DNA of 60,000 nt from contig NC_081413.1 of NCBI RefSeq assembly GCF_030272615.1, positions 719,595,867 to 719,655,866 of the forward strand. Reading direction: 5' to 3'. This document shows positions 19,508 through 31,109 of this stretch, one piece after another. The position numbers were made by a program, and so were the translations under genes. This DNA is from Cryptomeria japonica. Lineage: Eukaryota; Streptophyta; Pinopsida; Cupressales; Cupressaceae. The notes under the pieces are model-generated. The model did no database searches. It was not told the origin of the DNA and was given only the letters and a program-made list of their open reading frames with translations. How positions within the stretch are numbered: the first letter of the stretch is position 1; the number at the start of each line of letters is the position of its first letter.

Positions 19508-21167
19508 TAGTGCGGGGCACCTAACACTTCAAGCATGAAATTTTGTCTTCTTTCACATTTTGTGTGTTGTCTTTGTGATATAATAATGGACCAACCATTT
19601 GGGACTCAGTAGAGCCATGGTTGAGTTGTCCAAGTTTTGGTTTGAGTCATTTGTGTTCAGAATGTTGTCAGCCTGAGAAGTGAGATGCTTAGGTAGTTCA
19701 TAGGAGAAGTACTCTTGATGAATGTATTCATGTAATAGGGCTCAATTGTGTTGTGTTTAGGTCTTCTAGAGTGTTTGAGGACCTTCATGAGTATTGAAAT
19801 GCATTAGAATGCAAAGTTGCATCTTGGAGTCAAAAGATGTAAAAAGTTGTTGAGCAACATTTTGCAATTTCTTGCAAAAGTTGCATTTTTGGTAGATGGC
19901 GTGGAAAATTTGGATGAACCAACTGATATAATAGCTTAAAATCCAAAATTCACTTCATTGTATGGGTTGGAGGATTGGAAATGCAAGAACAAGTTTTTGG
20001 ATTTTGAAACAATCTTGTTTTCTTCACCGTTTGACAGTTTTCTCTTGTTTTCATTGTTTTGTATGGTCCAGTACGGACATGATTGTGTAAAATAATTGCA
20101 GGGAATGAGTTTTGATTAAATTTACTTTTCAAAATATTTATTTTAATTTTTTATTGTCCTAGGTTGCAGAGATTTCTTCCATTCTTTGCAACTAGGTGTA
20201 AAACCCTTGCAAGTAGGGTTTAAGAGCAAGAAAATGGCTCTAACCTAAGAATCCTTTGATGGAACCTATTTAAATCATTAATAATTATTGGTTAGGGTCT
20301 ACATATAGGTTTAGGATAGGATTTTTGGTTTTTCAGGTCCTTGAGGAGGAGAAACAATGAAGCCCTAGGCTCACTGCTGGGAGTAGGTGAGTTAGGATAG
20401 TAGAAAAGTGTGTTTTAAGAGCACATAGAGAATTGGCACATGGAAAAGTTTCATATGGTTGGAAAGCCCTGAGTATTCCATTGAATAATCCTAAATATTT
20501 TGGAGTAGGAGGTTTGACTGGTGAAGAGTTTCAGACCCATCTTTCCAAGTCACCTGGTGAGGCCTAAACCCTCAAAAATAGTGCAGCATTAGAAACCCCA
20601 CTTGAACAGATAACCCAGAGGCCAATTTTCAGTATTGCCTGTAACTTCCAAAAGGGTACTCGAATACATAATTTATTTCTATCCTTGTTTGGAAATTTTT
20701 CAAACTATGTCTCTTAAACCGCTAAGGGAGGGCTAATTCAATTAGGCCTCTTTGAGCCCGATAGAGACCTAGAAAGGTTAAAAAGCCAAAGATATGGGTT
20801 TGGTGTTCCTAAAATCCTCAAAATACTTCAAAGACACCTGGTAGATGCATTGTGATTCCATTGGAAGTGGTTGTGTGTAGAGATCCTTGCAGGAGTGGTT
20901 GGTGCCCTAGAGTGGTGTGTGTGTGATTGAGGTGGCAACCTCAAGAGGTGGAGTTGATTGTCCAAAACCATTGGCTATACCTAGGAGGAAAGCCAAAGAG
21001 GTTCATACCTTGGAGGTCTCATTAGAATAACCCCTACTAAGTGCCATTGGATGGACTTGAGTAGTTGAAGGGTTGAGTAGGACAAGTCACTCAGAAGGTG
21101 TATTGGATTAGAGCTCCAAGACTCTTTGCATCAATATCTTAACCCCTACCATTCAATCCCAACATAC
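19508..21167. other. Unclassified LTR-like insert in Tat-A pol
   Basis: About 1.65 kb with no supported coding region, lying between two parts of Tat-A pol that are nearly adjacent in Tat-C. Composition and words (GTGTAAAACCCTTGCAAG, AGGTGGAGTTGATTG) resemble a retrotransposon LTR. I found no clean TG...CA pair with matching flanks. ATATC occurs at both edges (19503-19507 and 21184-21188), which may be chance. Confidence 0.45.
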
Positions 21168-22461
21168 CTACATGATTTTCCATATATCAGGAACCAATCA
21201 ATCCTTATACGGCCAAACCTATCAATACTTAAAAGAGAATATCCTTCCTCCTGACCTATCTTACAATCAGAGAAGAAATTTTATCTGTCAGTCATCTCAC
21301 TATACTATTATTGCTGATACCTTAAATACATGAGGTCTAGATAGCACTTTATTGAGATGTCTCAAACAAGAAGAATTTAAGAAAGTTCTTAACGAAATTC
21401 ACGCAGGTATTTGTGGCACACACTCAAGTGGATTAACACTGGCTAAGAAACTTCTTCATATGGGTTACTATTGGCCTACTATGGATAGAGATTCATTCAC
21501 ATATGTCAAGAAATGCAAACAATGCCAGATCCATTGGAATCTCATCCACGCACCAGTACAAAAATTGCATCCTATAGCAGGATCATGGCCATTTTCTCAA
21601 TGGGGCCTTGATTTGGTAGGTAAGATAAATCCTTCATCCTCTAATGGACATAAGTTCATTCTAAGTGCTACTGAATATTTTACTAAATAGATTGAAGCAA
21701 TACCTTTGACAAAAGTGATAGGAAAACAAATATCATCATTCATCTTGAATTATATAATCTGTTGCTATGGAGTTCCTATGACTATTATCACTGATAATGG
21801 ATGACCATTTAAGAATCAAGATGCGAAGGAACTATGTGAGCAATTCCATACCCAACATAGTTTTTCTACTCCATATTATCCACAAGGAAATGGTCAAGTT
21901 AAGGCATCAAACAAGACTATCTTGAAAATATTGAAAAAAATAGTCAATGAGGCTAGAAAAGACTAGCACGTTTAGTTAAATCCTACTCTTTGGGCATACC
22001 GAACCAACATCCGCACGCCAATGAGGGCAACTCCATATTTCTTAGTCTATGGATCAGAAGCCATATTACTAGTAGAAGTAGAGATACCTTCTCTACGAGT
22101 TTCCTTGAAAGGTCTTATACCAAAAGAAGAAGAATGAGTCTCTAGACTTCAAGAACTTGAGTTGATCCAAGAACGTCGCCAAAATGCAACAGATCATTTG
22201 AAGGTATATCAACTAAGAATGACAAGATGTTATAATCATAGAGTCAATCCATGCTTTTTTCAGATTGGAGATATAGTTCTAAGGGAAAGTCCAAGAAATC
22301 AGCAAGACCCAGAAAAGAAGGGTAAATTTGAACCAAATTGGTTAGGCCCTTTTGTCATAGTAGCAGCATATGGCTCAGGAGCATACAAGTTATCTACCCT
22401 TGAAGGTGATTGGTTTGATGAACCTATCAATTCTATCCATCTCAAGAAATTATATGCTTGA
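21168..22461 (+). pseudogene. Tat-A integrase
   Basis: A Gypsy integrase that would insert the cDNA into the genome. The segments in order are: YGQTYQYLKEN and RRNFICQSSHYT; LLRCLKQEEFKKVLNEIHAG; an HHCC finger with CGTHSSGLTLAKKLLHMGYYW and CKQC; WGLDLVGKI with the first catalytic Asp; IITDNG with the second; then KASNKTIL, where the third acidic residue is expected. There the Glu codon reads AAG (Lys) at 21901-21903. The C-terminal segment 22162-22461 has GDIVLRESPRNQQDPEKKGK and WLGPFVIVAAYGSGAYKLS and ends at a stop after KLYA. In-frame stops at about 21327, 21688, 21802 and 21964 also kill it. Confidence 0.88.
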
Positions 22462-23410
22462 GATGTAAAGTCCTGAAAAAATCAATAAAAAGCATATAAA
22501 GTCCTGAAGAAATCAGTAAAAATTAGAAAAGAAAAAAATCCCTAAAAAGCATAAAATAGAAAAAACAAAAAAAAATTAAAAAAATAAATAAATTAGATAG
22601 TGAAAACCTAGTAAACAGGCGCTATCTAAAAAGTGAGTTCTTCCATCTATGAGATCGCTTCGTGCACCTATCCACGCCATCATGTCACAACTATCGCTTC
22701 CATCTATCCTAGCTCATCCATTTCATCTTTCGCATCCATTGCTTTGAACCATTAGTAGAAATATGTAGCTTACCAATAATTATCAATCTTTGACATACTT
22801 ATCATAGTCACGGTTTTAGATTTTATCAGAATCAATCATATCTGCATTATATCCCACCATGATTTGGATCAATTCATACATCCATAATAAATTTTTTGTT
22901 TCCGCTTGGGGAAAAATCATATTTCCTTTTGCTAAGGTGATCTTTTGAATCTTTGAAAATCCAAAACATTCGGAAAACTTAGAAAAACCAAAACACCTAG
23001 GGTTTTGAAATGGATAACAAGCAACAAAGCAACGAAGATCAAGGCATTTTCTAACAACTGAATCGTGAAACTCAGAAAATGAAGAATCAACCAGCAAGTA
23101 ATAGAGGATTATCAATAATCATTCATCAAGATGATTATATCAGTTAATGACCATGAGAACATGTGAATGGCATACAAGATTTAGTGTTTATATATTGATT
23201 TTATTGCTAATCATGTACTTTATGCGACTCAAGGATGTCCATGAATAGAGAAGCTATGATGGGGCATGATTATTTTCTTTGATTGTTGTCTATGGTTTAT
23301 CTCTTATTAAGGTATGTACTTGTCTAAGGATATGATCAGAAAAAGATCAAGGAGAACATTTCTGAGTCATGGATGAAAGGAGATAATCCTTGTCTGTTCT
23401 ACAAGAAATA
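22462..23410 (+). other. Tat-A 3' untranslated region, left part
   Basis: No gene. It begins with A-rich repeats (AAAGTCCTGAA twice, 22468-22510), then TAGTGAAAACCTAGTAAACAG, which resembles the sequence following integrase in this element type. It ends where the duplicated segment A starts. Confidence 0.55.
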
Positions 23411-24795
23411 TTCTAAGGGAGTATATCTTACCCAAGAATATTTTTTGCAATATGATTATATTTTGCATATAAATGATTTAAAAATAAAATATATTTTTAC
23501 AAAAGGATAGGGAGAGGGAGTTGAACACTCAACCTCTCAACCCGACCTTCCTAACTACCCATATATACCCTCCCATTTTACCAATTGCTCTATTGTATTA
23601 CTTGAAAATGTTTATTAGGGTAAATTACTATGGATAATAATTTGCAAATATTTCCACAAGATTTTAATTTATTAAAGTAATCTTGAAATGTGGAAATGCA
23701 TTTTAAAATATGTGATTTAAATAAATTATTTTTACCCTAAAACATTGGTAAAATATATATTAGGGTAAAATGTTATTTCATATAAATGGATCTTATTTTG
23801 AAAAATATGTTAAAAGGAGCGAAATGTACTAATGAACAAAATTGAATTTTGATATTGTTATTACCTTTTTTTACTCTCTTGCAAATTATTTTTGCCCTTA
23901 ATCACTAAATTAAATACTTTAGGGTGAATTTTATTTATTAAGAGATTAATTAAAGGATGAATATTTATTACAATGTTGTTTTATGTGGAGAAAGCTAAAA
24001 TTCTTGGGCAAACATTAAAAGGGAGTATTCTTCATCCAAGATTACATTTTGACATTTTTTTGTGATATAATATTTCTAAATATTACTTGCGAAAGGCATT
24101 TTGATATTTATAGCATCTTGATATACTTATGCAAGCAGTATTTTCTTTTTTCCTTTTAAGAAATTATAATTGTAATATTTTTTATCAAAAGGGAAAATAT
24201 ATGTGGTATTGGATGACCTAAATAGGGTTTAATATATTACTATGTCATTTTATATTCTCTTAATATTATTTTCACCCTAGGTAAATCATTTGAACATATT
24301 CATTAGGGTGAGTCATTTAATGCTTGATTGCTTTTTGCAAAGGTTATTTCATATGATATAATATTTCCCACCCAAATTAAAGATTACCAAAAGGTGAGAA
24401 AGTATTGTAACATTATCGGAAGGGAAGTATTTTCTTTTACTTACTATACAAAATCTTTTACCTTATGTTATTTAATAAAAACTATTATTGGAATAAATAT
24501 TTACAAGTGTTTAATACTTTGATTTAAGTGAATTATTGTAAATGAGTATTTTATATAGGGTAAAATGATTATTGCCTAATCTAAAGTGGAATATATTTAA
24601 TCTTTAATTAATAAGGGATTTGATTGGTTTATTTTATGTGCAGGAGATATTGAATATTTACAGGAAGTATTATCAAAGCCGAGGATAAAGGATATATTAT
24701 TAAAGCTTTATTTAGTGTGTATTTTAGGGATTCAAATGTAATTATCTCTGTAAGGGTGTGTCCTTTGGAAAAACAACTGTCTGTAACTCCCTCCT

Positions 24796-24825
24796 ATATG
24801 TGAAAGGGTGTGTCCTTTCACATAT
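24796..24825. other. Hairpin with GTGTGT loop (copy A)
   Basis: ATATGTGAAAGG and CCTTTCACATAT form a perfect 12-bp stem around GTGTGT. Copy B has the same hairpin at 31082-31109, with a shorter sister at 31034-31053. Confidence 0.7.
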
Positions 24826-25959
24826 GTCTTTTGCATCAGGTATCTATAGGGAGTCTTTTTCAATTAAAAAAAAAAGGAGACAATTCACAATCGGTGATGC
24901 TGCCAGTAGGGGCTATGGGATGTCTGTATTGGAGAAGTCTGTAGGAATGGAACTATCATTTTGAGAAATCACTGTGTAATGGAGTATCTGTAAGTGTAGC
25001 TATTGTATGCATTCACTCTCCAGAAATTAATATACAAGATTCGTTGTTTCAATTCCAGAATTCGTGTATACTTTTGCGTTGATGAAATTCATTTTGTCCT
25101 CTTGATAAATCTGATAAAGGGTTTTATACAGTGTGCCACCACAAGTTGTTATAATTGAATATAAGATTTGCTTCTTCATGTTCTTATAGCACTTAATGGA
25201 ACCTCTGTATTGATATTCTTGTGTTACAAGTTGCCTGAAAACTATCTCAAGAGTTTAATCGAATTATTTATCCACAAAGTATCATGCATATTCCTGGATA
25301 GAGGTACTGGTCTGTCATTTAATTCTGAGATTTTGATTTGTATGCACAAGGTCCTTACAGAGAAACATTCTTTCATATCCTATTTGAACTAATCCTTGTA
25401 GATTTCATTCAAGTCCTGAAAGCATTTCATTTTCAATATATAATATCTTTAACATACACTTTTATTCATATTCAGTTTTAAGTTTTCAAAGTATTCAGCT
25501 AAAGCACATGATATAGCATAGTTGCAGAACAATAATTTGCCAGTTGTCTAAACTTGCTTAGAGGCTTAAATCCACCTTTAAATAACTCTTTTGTGCTTGA
25601 GAGGGAAGGGTACACCGGCCTAGGTCTTGTGGAGCCTGCAGTGCAGAGGGATTTGGTCTTTGACCATCCCTGTTCGTTGGCCAAGGCTAATTGGATTTCC
25701 TAAGGAGTTGGCAAGTCTTTGGTTTTCCAATCTGTCATTTTGGGCACCAATAGGCTTGATTCATTATTTCAAGTTGCTTGTATTAACATTCTATATCAAA
25801 ATTCATGTGAGAAATACTCAGGCCAGCTTGGATCATTATGTCAATTTGCTTGTATTTTCTTACAATATTTTAAAGCTCAATGATGAAATCAAGCACTGTT
25901 ACAAGACAACATATGAAGAATGGAAGTACCATTTTAGTTAGATCATTTTTAGATTAGCT

Positions 25960-26640
25960 CATTATTCATTTGCATTATAAGCATTCATTGTCAGTTGCAT
26001 TATAAGCATTTCATTTCATTCATAGATCAACAGTCATAAATAAAGATTGAGTATACTTGGACAAACAAAAACAATTTGCATTTGATCATTGTAGGTGCAT
26101 TCATTTTTAGAAGCATTTCAATCATCTTTAATTTCATTTAGTTGCATTTCAATCATTGCATTAGTTTGTATTCCATTAAGTGCATTTCATTAATCATGTA
26201 ATATTTCATCATTATTATTTGCATTAGGATCATTATCATTGTAGTTCTTTTTATTCATTAAAGTCATTTAGTTTCATCTTTGCACTTAGATTCATAATCA
26301 TTATAAGCATTACATATTAAATCAATCATTCATTTGCATTCTCATATAGATCATTGCATTTGCATTATTTATGTTAGTAATCATTCTCATTTGCTTTTTT
26401 AAATCATCAAAAATCGAAAGCATTCATCGTTGCATCATATAGAACATCATCATCATGAAAAGAAAAGAAAAGATCATTGTCCATGTAATCAATGCATATA
26501 GATCATCATCATTTAGAGTAACATGTATAGATCATCATATAGATTCCATGTCTGCATATAGATCATAATAAAACAATAAAAAGTCCAAGTATACAATGAT
26601 ATCAAAGAAATAATCAATAAAATACAATGTCTCATGATAC
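25960..26640. repeat. Low-complexity GCATT / ATCATT tract (copy A)
   Basis: Dispersed GCATTTCAATCATT, TTGCATTA and ATAGATCATCAT words over about 650 bp. The same tract is at about 32250-32930 in copy B. It looks like simple-sequence expansion in the 3' region of an element. Confidence 0.65.
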
Positions 26641-26794
26641 AAATCAATGTCTCATATCAATATGTTAACTAGGACGAAGAGCACCACTCTTTTTAGATCT
26701 TGTAGGTCTCACTGATCCTCCTATTTCCCCCCTAGATGAATCAATACATCTAGATCCTCCTGCAATATGATATCAACAAAATGTCAGTTCTTGA

Positions 26795-27447
26795 TGTTCG
26801 CATTTGCATGAAGATTGCATTAATGATATGTTATGTTGTCATTGATATCAATTGAACCGGTAATGGTATTTATGATATTGTTGATATTGTTGTTGTTATT
26901 GATATTGGCTTGTAACTGGCAAGAAGAGCTTTGGGGAAGATGTTGTAAACCAGTATGTTAATTTGTGAGTTAAACTGGTAAACCAGTGTGTAAGGTTAAA
27001 CCCTTTTCTATGCAGTGTCACCGGTAAACCCTACCAGTTGTTTTTTGTTAAACCCTAACCAATCAAGTTTGTTGGTTTAAGATCTAACGATGAGCGGTAA
27101 TGATGGAGACACATGTGATCATTGAATGAGGATAAGTTTAGATTGATTTGGCACATTTGTTTGTTGTCTGGGGAATTAGAAAAGTGGATTGCATCGAATG
27201 CATAGAGCGTGATGAGTTACAAACTCCGATGAAGCGGTGATCATGGAGCGGTTGGAATTTTCTTGAAGAATGTGAAGAGATTGTTATGATTTCTAACGGT
27301 CAAGATTGAACTAACTTGTTTGTAATCTCTATGAGAGAATTAGGTTTTTGTTGTGTTACTGACCTAATTTATTTGTATTTAAGGTTGATGAGGTTGTTTG
27401 TAAAAGTGTTAGAAAAGTTTTGGCTGAAAACCGGTTGAGTGTGTGGT
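26795..27447 (+). repeat. Partial Cop-2-type LTR ending copy A
   Basis: Matches the first ~655 bp of the Cop-2 5' LTR (from 33081), including the CTTGA flank before it. It stops at GTGTGTGGTTG and joins third-copy sequence. In the first ~245 bp I count about 9 differences from the 5' LTR of Cop-2, and about 21 between the two Cop-2 LTRs. Confidence 0.85.
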
Positions 27448-27942
27448 TGATGAAATTTATTTTGTCCTCTTGATAAATCTGACAAAGGGTTTAATACAGT
27501 GTGCCACCACAAGTTGTTATAATTGAATATAAGATTTTCTTCTTCATGTTCTTATAGCACTTAATGGAACCTCTGTATTGATAGTATTGTGTTACAAGTT
27601 GCCTGAAAACTGTCTCAAGAGTTTAATCGAATTATTTGTCCACAAAGTATCATGCATATTCCTAGATAGAGGCACTGGTCTATCATTTATTTCTGAGATT
27701 TTGATTTGTATGCACAAGGTCCTTATAGAGAAACATTCTTCCGTATCCTATTTGAACTAATCCTTGCAGATTTCATTCAAGTCCTGAAAGCATTTCATTT
27801 TCAATATATAATATCTTTAACATACACTTTTATTCATATTCAGTTTTAAGTTTTCAAAGTATTCAACTAAAGCACATGATATAGCAGAGTTGCAGAACAA
27901 TAATTTCCCAGTTGTGTAAACTTGCTTAGAGGCTTAAATCCC
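27448..27942. repeat. Partial third copy of the duplicated segment
   Basis: Matches 25081-25575 and about 31364-31858, starting GATGAAATT and ending GAGGCTTAAATCC. Its left join to the partial LTR has GTTG on both parents. Its right end runs into unique sequence with a doubled CCCCTGGGAAGTATGAA. Confidence 0.85.
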
Positions 27943-28034
27943 CTGGGAAGTATGAAGAGACCCCTGGGAAGTATGAATAATTTGCCAGTTGTGAAGCATA
28001 TGATGATAACTCTCAAGAAAAATTTTATGAAGGT

Positions 28035-28940
28035 ATGCATTGTGATTTGTCAGATGATTTTTTGTGCAATAAACTAGAAAAGGGTTTTCATGAGGTTATG
28101 CATATATATTCTATGTCTTCAAATTCATTGTTTGAAGAGGACAGAAGAAAAAATATACCAAATGATGATGTTGCAGAAATTTTATATGATAAAGTTTTAG
28201 GGGGAAAGGAAATAGTATATTTGTCAAATATTGCCAAGAACGATACATGCCCTAAGTTTTTATGTGAAAAGGATAAGTTATTTCCAAAACATGAGGAAAA
28301 AGAAAATATGTCTAAAGATGGTATAAAATTTTTATCAAATTTACATTATAGTAAAGTCATATGTGATGAGTTCCCTAATCTATTATTTGAGAAAAGTGAA
28401 ATATTTTTCCAAAATAAGGAGATGGTAAAAATAAATAAAATGAAACAAAATTTGAGAGGGATAAATTTTTTAGAATGCTGCAATAAAGTTTGTGTGGAAT
28501 TAAATCTGGATATTAAGTTGGGAGGCATAAATATTTCCAAAGAGCAAAGTTGCAAAGGAAATTTACCAAATATTTATCTTCCAAAAAATGTTATGCTTGG
28601 TGAAAAAGGTAATCAAGTTTATAAAACTGAGAGTTTTCATTACCATGGGCAAGTAAATTCCTCATGGGATGACAAGGTTGATTTCCAAAATTGCCTAAAA
28701 GAGAAGGGATACAATGAAGTAATAGGGTTTCAGAGTAAGGGTAAAATATTATTGAGATATAATTTATCTAAATTAAGGTGGATAAAGGAGTGTGAAGGAA
28801 ACTATGTGTATCATATTCCAGTCCAAATGAAGAAGAACAATATCTTAAAGAATGACGAAGCAAATGTTAATATTTTCAGGAAGGACATATTGTTACATAA
28901 CCAAAATCAGGTATTTGATAGAGGAAAGAGAAAATGTTGA
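28035..28940 (+). CDS. Hypothetical 301-aa ORF in unique inter-repeat DNA
   Basis: An open frame of 301 codons with ATG at 28035. The frame is open upstream to a TAA at about 27976, and beyond that stop it reads PGKYEETPGKYE, so the true N-terminus may be lost. The protein is Lys/Asn/Glu-rich (DDFLCNKLEKGFHEVMHIYS; KSEIFFQNKEMVKINKMKQN) with scattered Cys. No signal peptide, membrane segment or domain is recognised. A second frame (28934-29176) overlaps its end by 7 bp. It lies between copies of an LTR-like repeat, so a gag-like or other retroelement protein is the simplest guess. A host gene fragment is possible. Confidence 0.45.
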   Translation: MHCDLSDDFLCNKLEKGFHEVMHIYSMSSNSLFEEDRRKNIPNDDVAEILYDKVLGGKEIVYLSNIAKNDTCPKFLCEKDKLFPKHEEKENMSKDGIKFLSNLHYSKVICDEFPNLLFEKSEIFFQNKEMVKINKMKQNLRGINFLECCNKVCVELNLDIKLGGINISKEQSCKGNLPNIYLPKNVMLGEKGNQVYKTESFHYHGQVNSSWDDKVDFQNCLKEKGYNEVIGFQSKGKILLRYNLSKLRWIKECEGNYVYHIPVQMKKNNILKNDEANVNIFRKDILLHNQNQVFDRGKRKC

Positions 28941-29176
28941 TGTGTGGGGGCCTTGGGCCACTCGAGTTTGATTCACATGTCAGCCAATTAACTCCAGGTA
29001 TGTGTATACTTCACAAATTCAAATCATGTCAAGTGCGCTCTCTCACAACCCTAATGTTTCATTTGAAAGTAGGATACATTCTCATTTTGGTTTACATTTT
29101 AGATGTTATTATATTATTATGTTATGTTATCATATGTAAATCTAAATGTAATCCATTATATGAAATATTAAAATGA
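28934..29176 (+). CDS. Hypothetical 80-aa ORF overlapping the 301-aa ORF
   Basis: Starts MLMCGGLGPLEFDSHVSQL with an ATG inside the last codons of the upstream frame. The C-terminal half is hydrophobic (GYILILVYILDVIILLCYVI) and could form one membrane helix, or may simply reflect AT-rich codons. The first 20 residues could be a frameshifted continuation of the upstream protein. Confidence 0.3.
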   Translation: MLMCGGLGPLEFDSHVSQLTPGMCILHKFKSCQVRSLTTLMFHLKVGYILILVYILDVIILLCYVIICKSKCNPLYEILK

Positions 29177-29270
29177 TAGACAGTAAATAATTTTTGTTGC
29201 TGCTCAAGAGATGAAATCACGTTTTTAATTTTCGGGTAGAGTTTTGAAGTTGTTTTGGGGCTCTAAATGA

Positions 29271-29555
29271 TTGTTTGTGCTTGTAAAAAAGCTTCCAGAC
29301 CTTATCCCATGGATAAAAGATAAGTTTATTACAGATTTACATGTTTATGAGGTGCCAACAACTTCAAAATTGCCCAGATATGTCCAAAAATGGCCACCAG
29401 ATTTTGTAACAGCAGAGGAAAGTTTCAAAACAATGCATCCTTTGAGACATAGCTATGCTGATGAAAAATCAAGTGGGACCCGAGGATTGAAAGAGATAAT
29501 ACATCTCAATTGGAACGTATTTACTGAGAATTTCAAGGATGGTCTATTCTCCTAG
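29271..29555 (+). pseudogene. Unrecognised 94-aa coding-like fragment
   Basis: Normal protein-like composition (KLPDLIPWIKDKFITDLHVY; KLPRYVQKWPPDFVTAEESF), unlike the Lys/Asn-rich neighbours. The residues from KLP onward follow an AAAAAAG-type stretch that could be a splice acceptor. After the stop, TCTCGCTGCATCCAGGTATG resembles an exon end with a donor. I cannot name the family. It is either a captured host exon or part of a retroelement protein. Confidence 0.35.
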
Positions 29556-31033
29556 AAATAGTTGGATTCTCGCTGCATCCAGGTATGAACGCACATACCC
29601 AATCAGAGCCACTGGTGGAACCTAAAATTAGAGGCAAAAACTTGGTAATTGATAATCGGATTGCTCAAGTTGGACAATCAAAAAATTATTCTACACGGAG
29701 TATATCTTACCCAAGAATATTTTTTGCAATATGATTATATTTTGCATATAAATAATTTAAAAATAAAATATATTTTTACAAAAGGGCAAGGAGAGCGAGT
29801 TGAACACTCAACCTGTCAACCCGACCTCCCTAACTACCCATATCTACCCTCCCCTTTTACCAATTGCTCTATTGTACTACTTGAAAATGTTTATTAGCGT
29901 CAATTACTATGGATAATAATTTGCAAATATGTCCACAAGATTTTAATTTATTAAAGTAATCTTGAAATGTGGAAATACATTTTGAAATATGTGATTTAAA
30001 TTAATTATTTTTACCCTAAAACATTGGTAAAATATATATTAGGGTAAAATGTTATTTCATATAAATGGATCTTATTTTAAAAAATATGTTAAAAGGTGTG
30101 AAATGTACTAATGAAGAAAATTGAATTTTGATATTGTTATTACCTTTTTTTACTCTCTTGTAAATTATTTTTGCCCTTAATCACTAAATTAAATACTTTA
30201 GGGTGAATTTTATTTATTAAGAGATTAATTAAAGGATGAATATTTATTACAATGTTGTTTTATGTGGAGAAAGTTAAAATTCTTGGGCAAACATTAAAAG
30301 GGAGTATTATTCATCCAAGATTACATTTTGACATTTTTTTGTGATATAATATTTCTAATTATTACTTGCAAAAGGCATTTTGATATTTATAGCATCTTGA
30401 TATACTTATGCAAGCAGTATTTTCTTTTTGCCTTTTAAGAAATTATAATTGTAATATTTTCTATCAAAAGGAAAAATATATGTGGTATTGGATGACCTAA
30501 ATAGGGTTTGATATATTACTATGTCATTTTATATTCTCTTAATATTATTTTCACCCTAGGTAAATAATTTGAACATATTCATTAGGGTGAGTCATTTAAT
30601 GCTTGATTGCTTTTTGCAAACGTTATTTCATATGATATAATATTTCCCACCCAAATTAAAGATTACCAAAAGGTGAGAAAGTATTGTAACATTATTGGAA
30701 GGGAAGTATTTTCTTTTACTTACTATACAAAATCTTTTACCTTATGTTATTTAATAAAAACTATTATTGGAATAAATATTTACAAGTGTTTAATACTTTG
30801 ATTTAAGTGAATTATTGTAAATAAGTATTTTACATAGGGTAAAATGATTATTGCCTAATCTAAAGTGGAATATATTTAATCTTTAATTAATAAGGGATTT
30901 GATTGGTTTAATTTATGTGCAGGAGCTATTGAATATTTACAGGAAGTATTATCAAAGCGGAGGATAAAGGATATATTATTAAAGCTTTATTTAGTGTGTA
31001 TTTTAGGGATTCAAATGTAATTATCTCTGTAAA

Positions 31034-31109
31034 CCAAAGGGTGTGTCCTTTGGAAAAACAACTGTCTGTAACTCCCTCCTGTATGTGAAAGGGTGTGTCC
31101 TTTCACATA
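31034..31109. other. Twin hairpins with identical GTGTGT loops
   Basis: CCAAAGG-gtgtgt-CCTTTGG (31034-31053) and TATGTGAAAGG-gtgtgt-CCTTTCACATA (31082-31109). In copy A the first has lost its left arm. They lie upstream of a TATA-like sequence inside an LTR-like region. Confidence 0.65.

Larger units (their letters stand above)
23411..27447. repeat. Duplicated segment, copy A
   Basis: Nearly colinear with 29694-33737 (offset 6282-6286 bp). It starts near GAGTATATCTTACCC and includes AT-rich DNA, a TATA-like and hairpin-bearing LTR-like part (to about 25080), a GCATT/TCAT-rich tract and 653 bp of a Cop-2-type LTR (26795-27447). It ends inside that LTR. Short ORFs such as 24328-24522 are almost identical in both copies, which reflects recent duplication rather than coding constraint. 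Confidence 0.85.

Noticed and set aside
19503-21188. ATATC at both edges of the insert in Tat-A pol as a target duplication
   Set aside because: The enclosed segment does not begin with TG or end with CA, and removing it does not restore the integrase reading frame, so the match may be chance.
24328-24522. 64-codon ORF nearly identical at 30607-30801, possible conserved small protein
   Set aside because: The identity extends evenly over kilobases of non-coding DNA, so it reflects recent duplication rather than selection on the protein.
25960-26640. Regularly spaced GCATTTCATT words, considered as a CRISPR-like or satellite array
   Set aside because: Spacing is irregular, there are no distinct spacers, and the sequence is nuclear plant low-complexity DNA.
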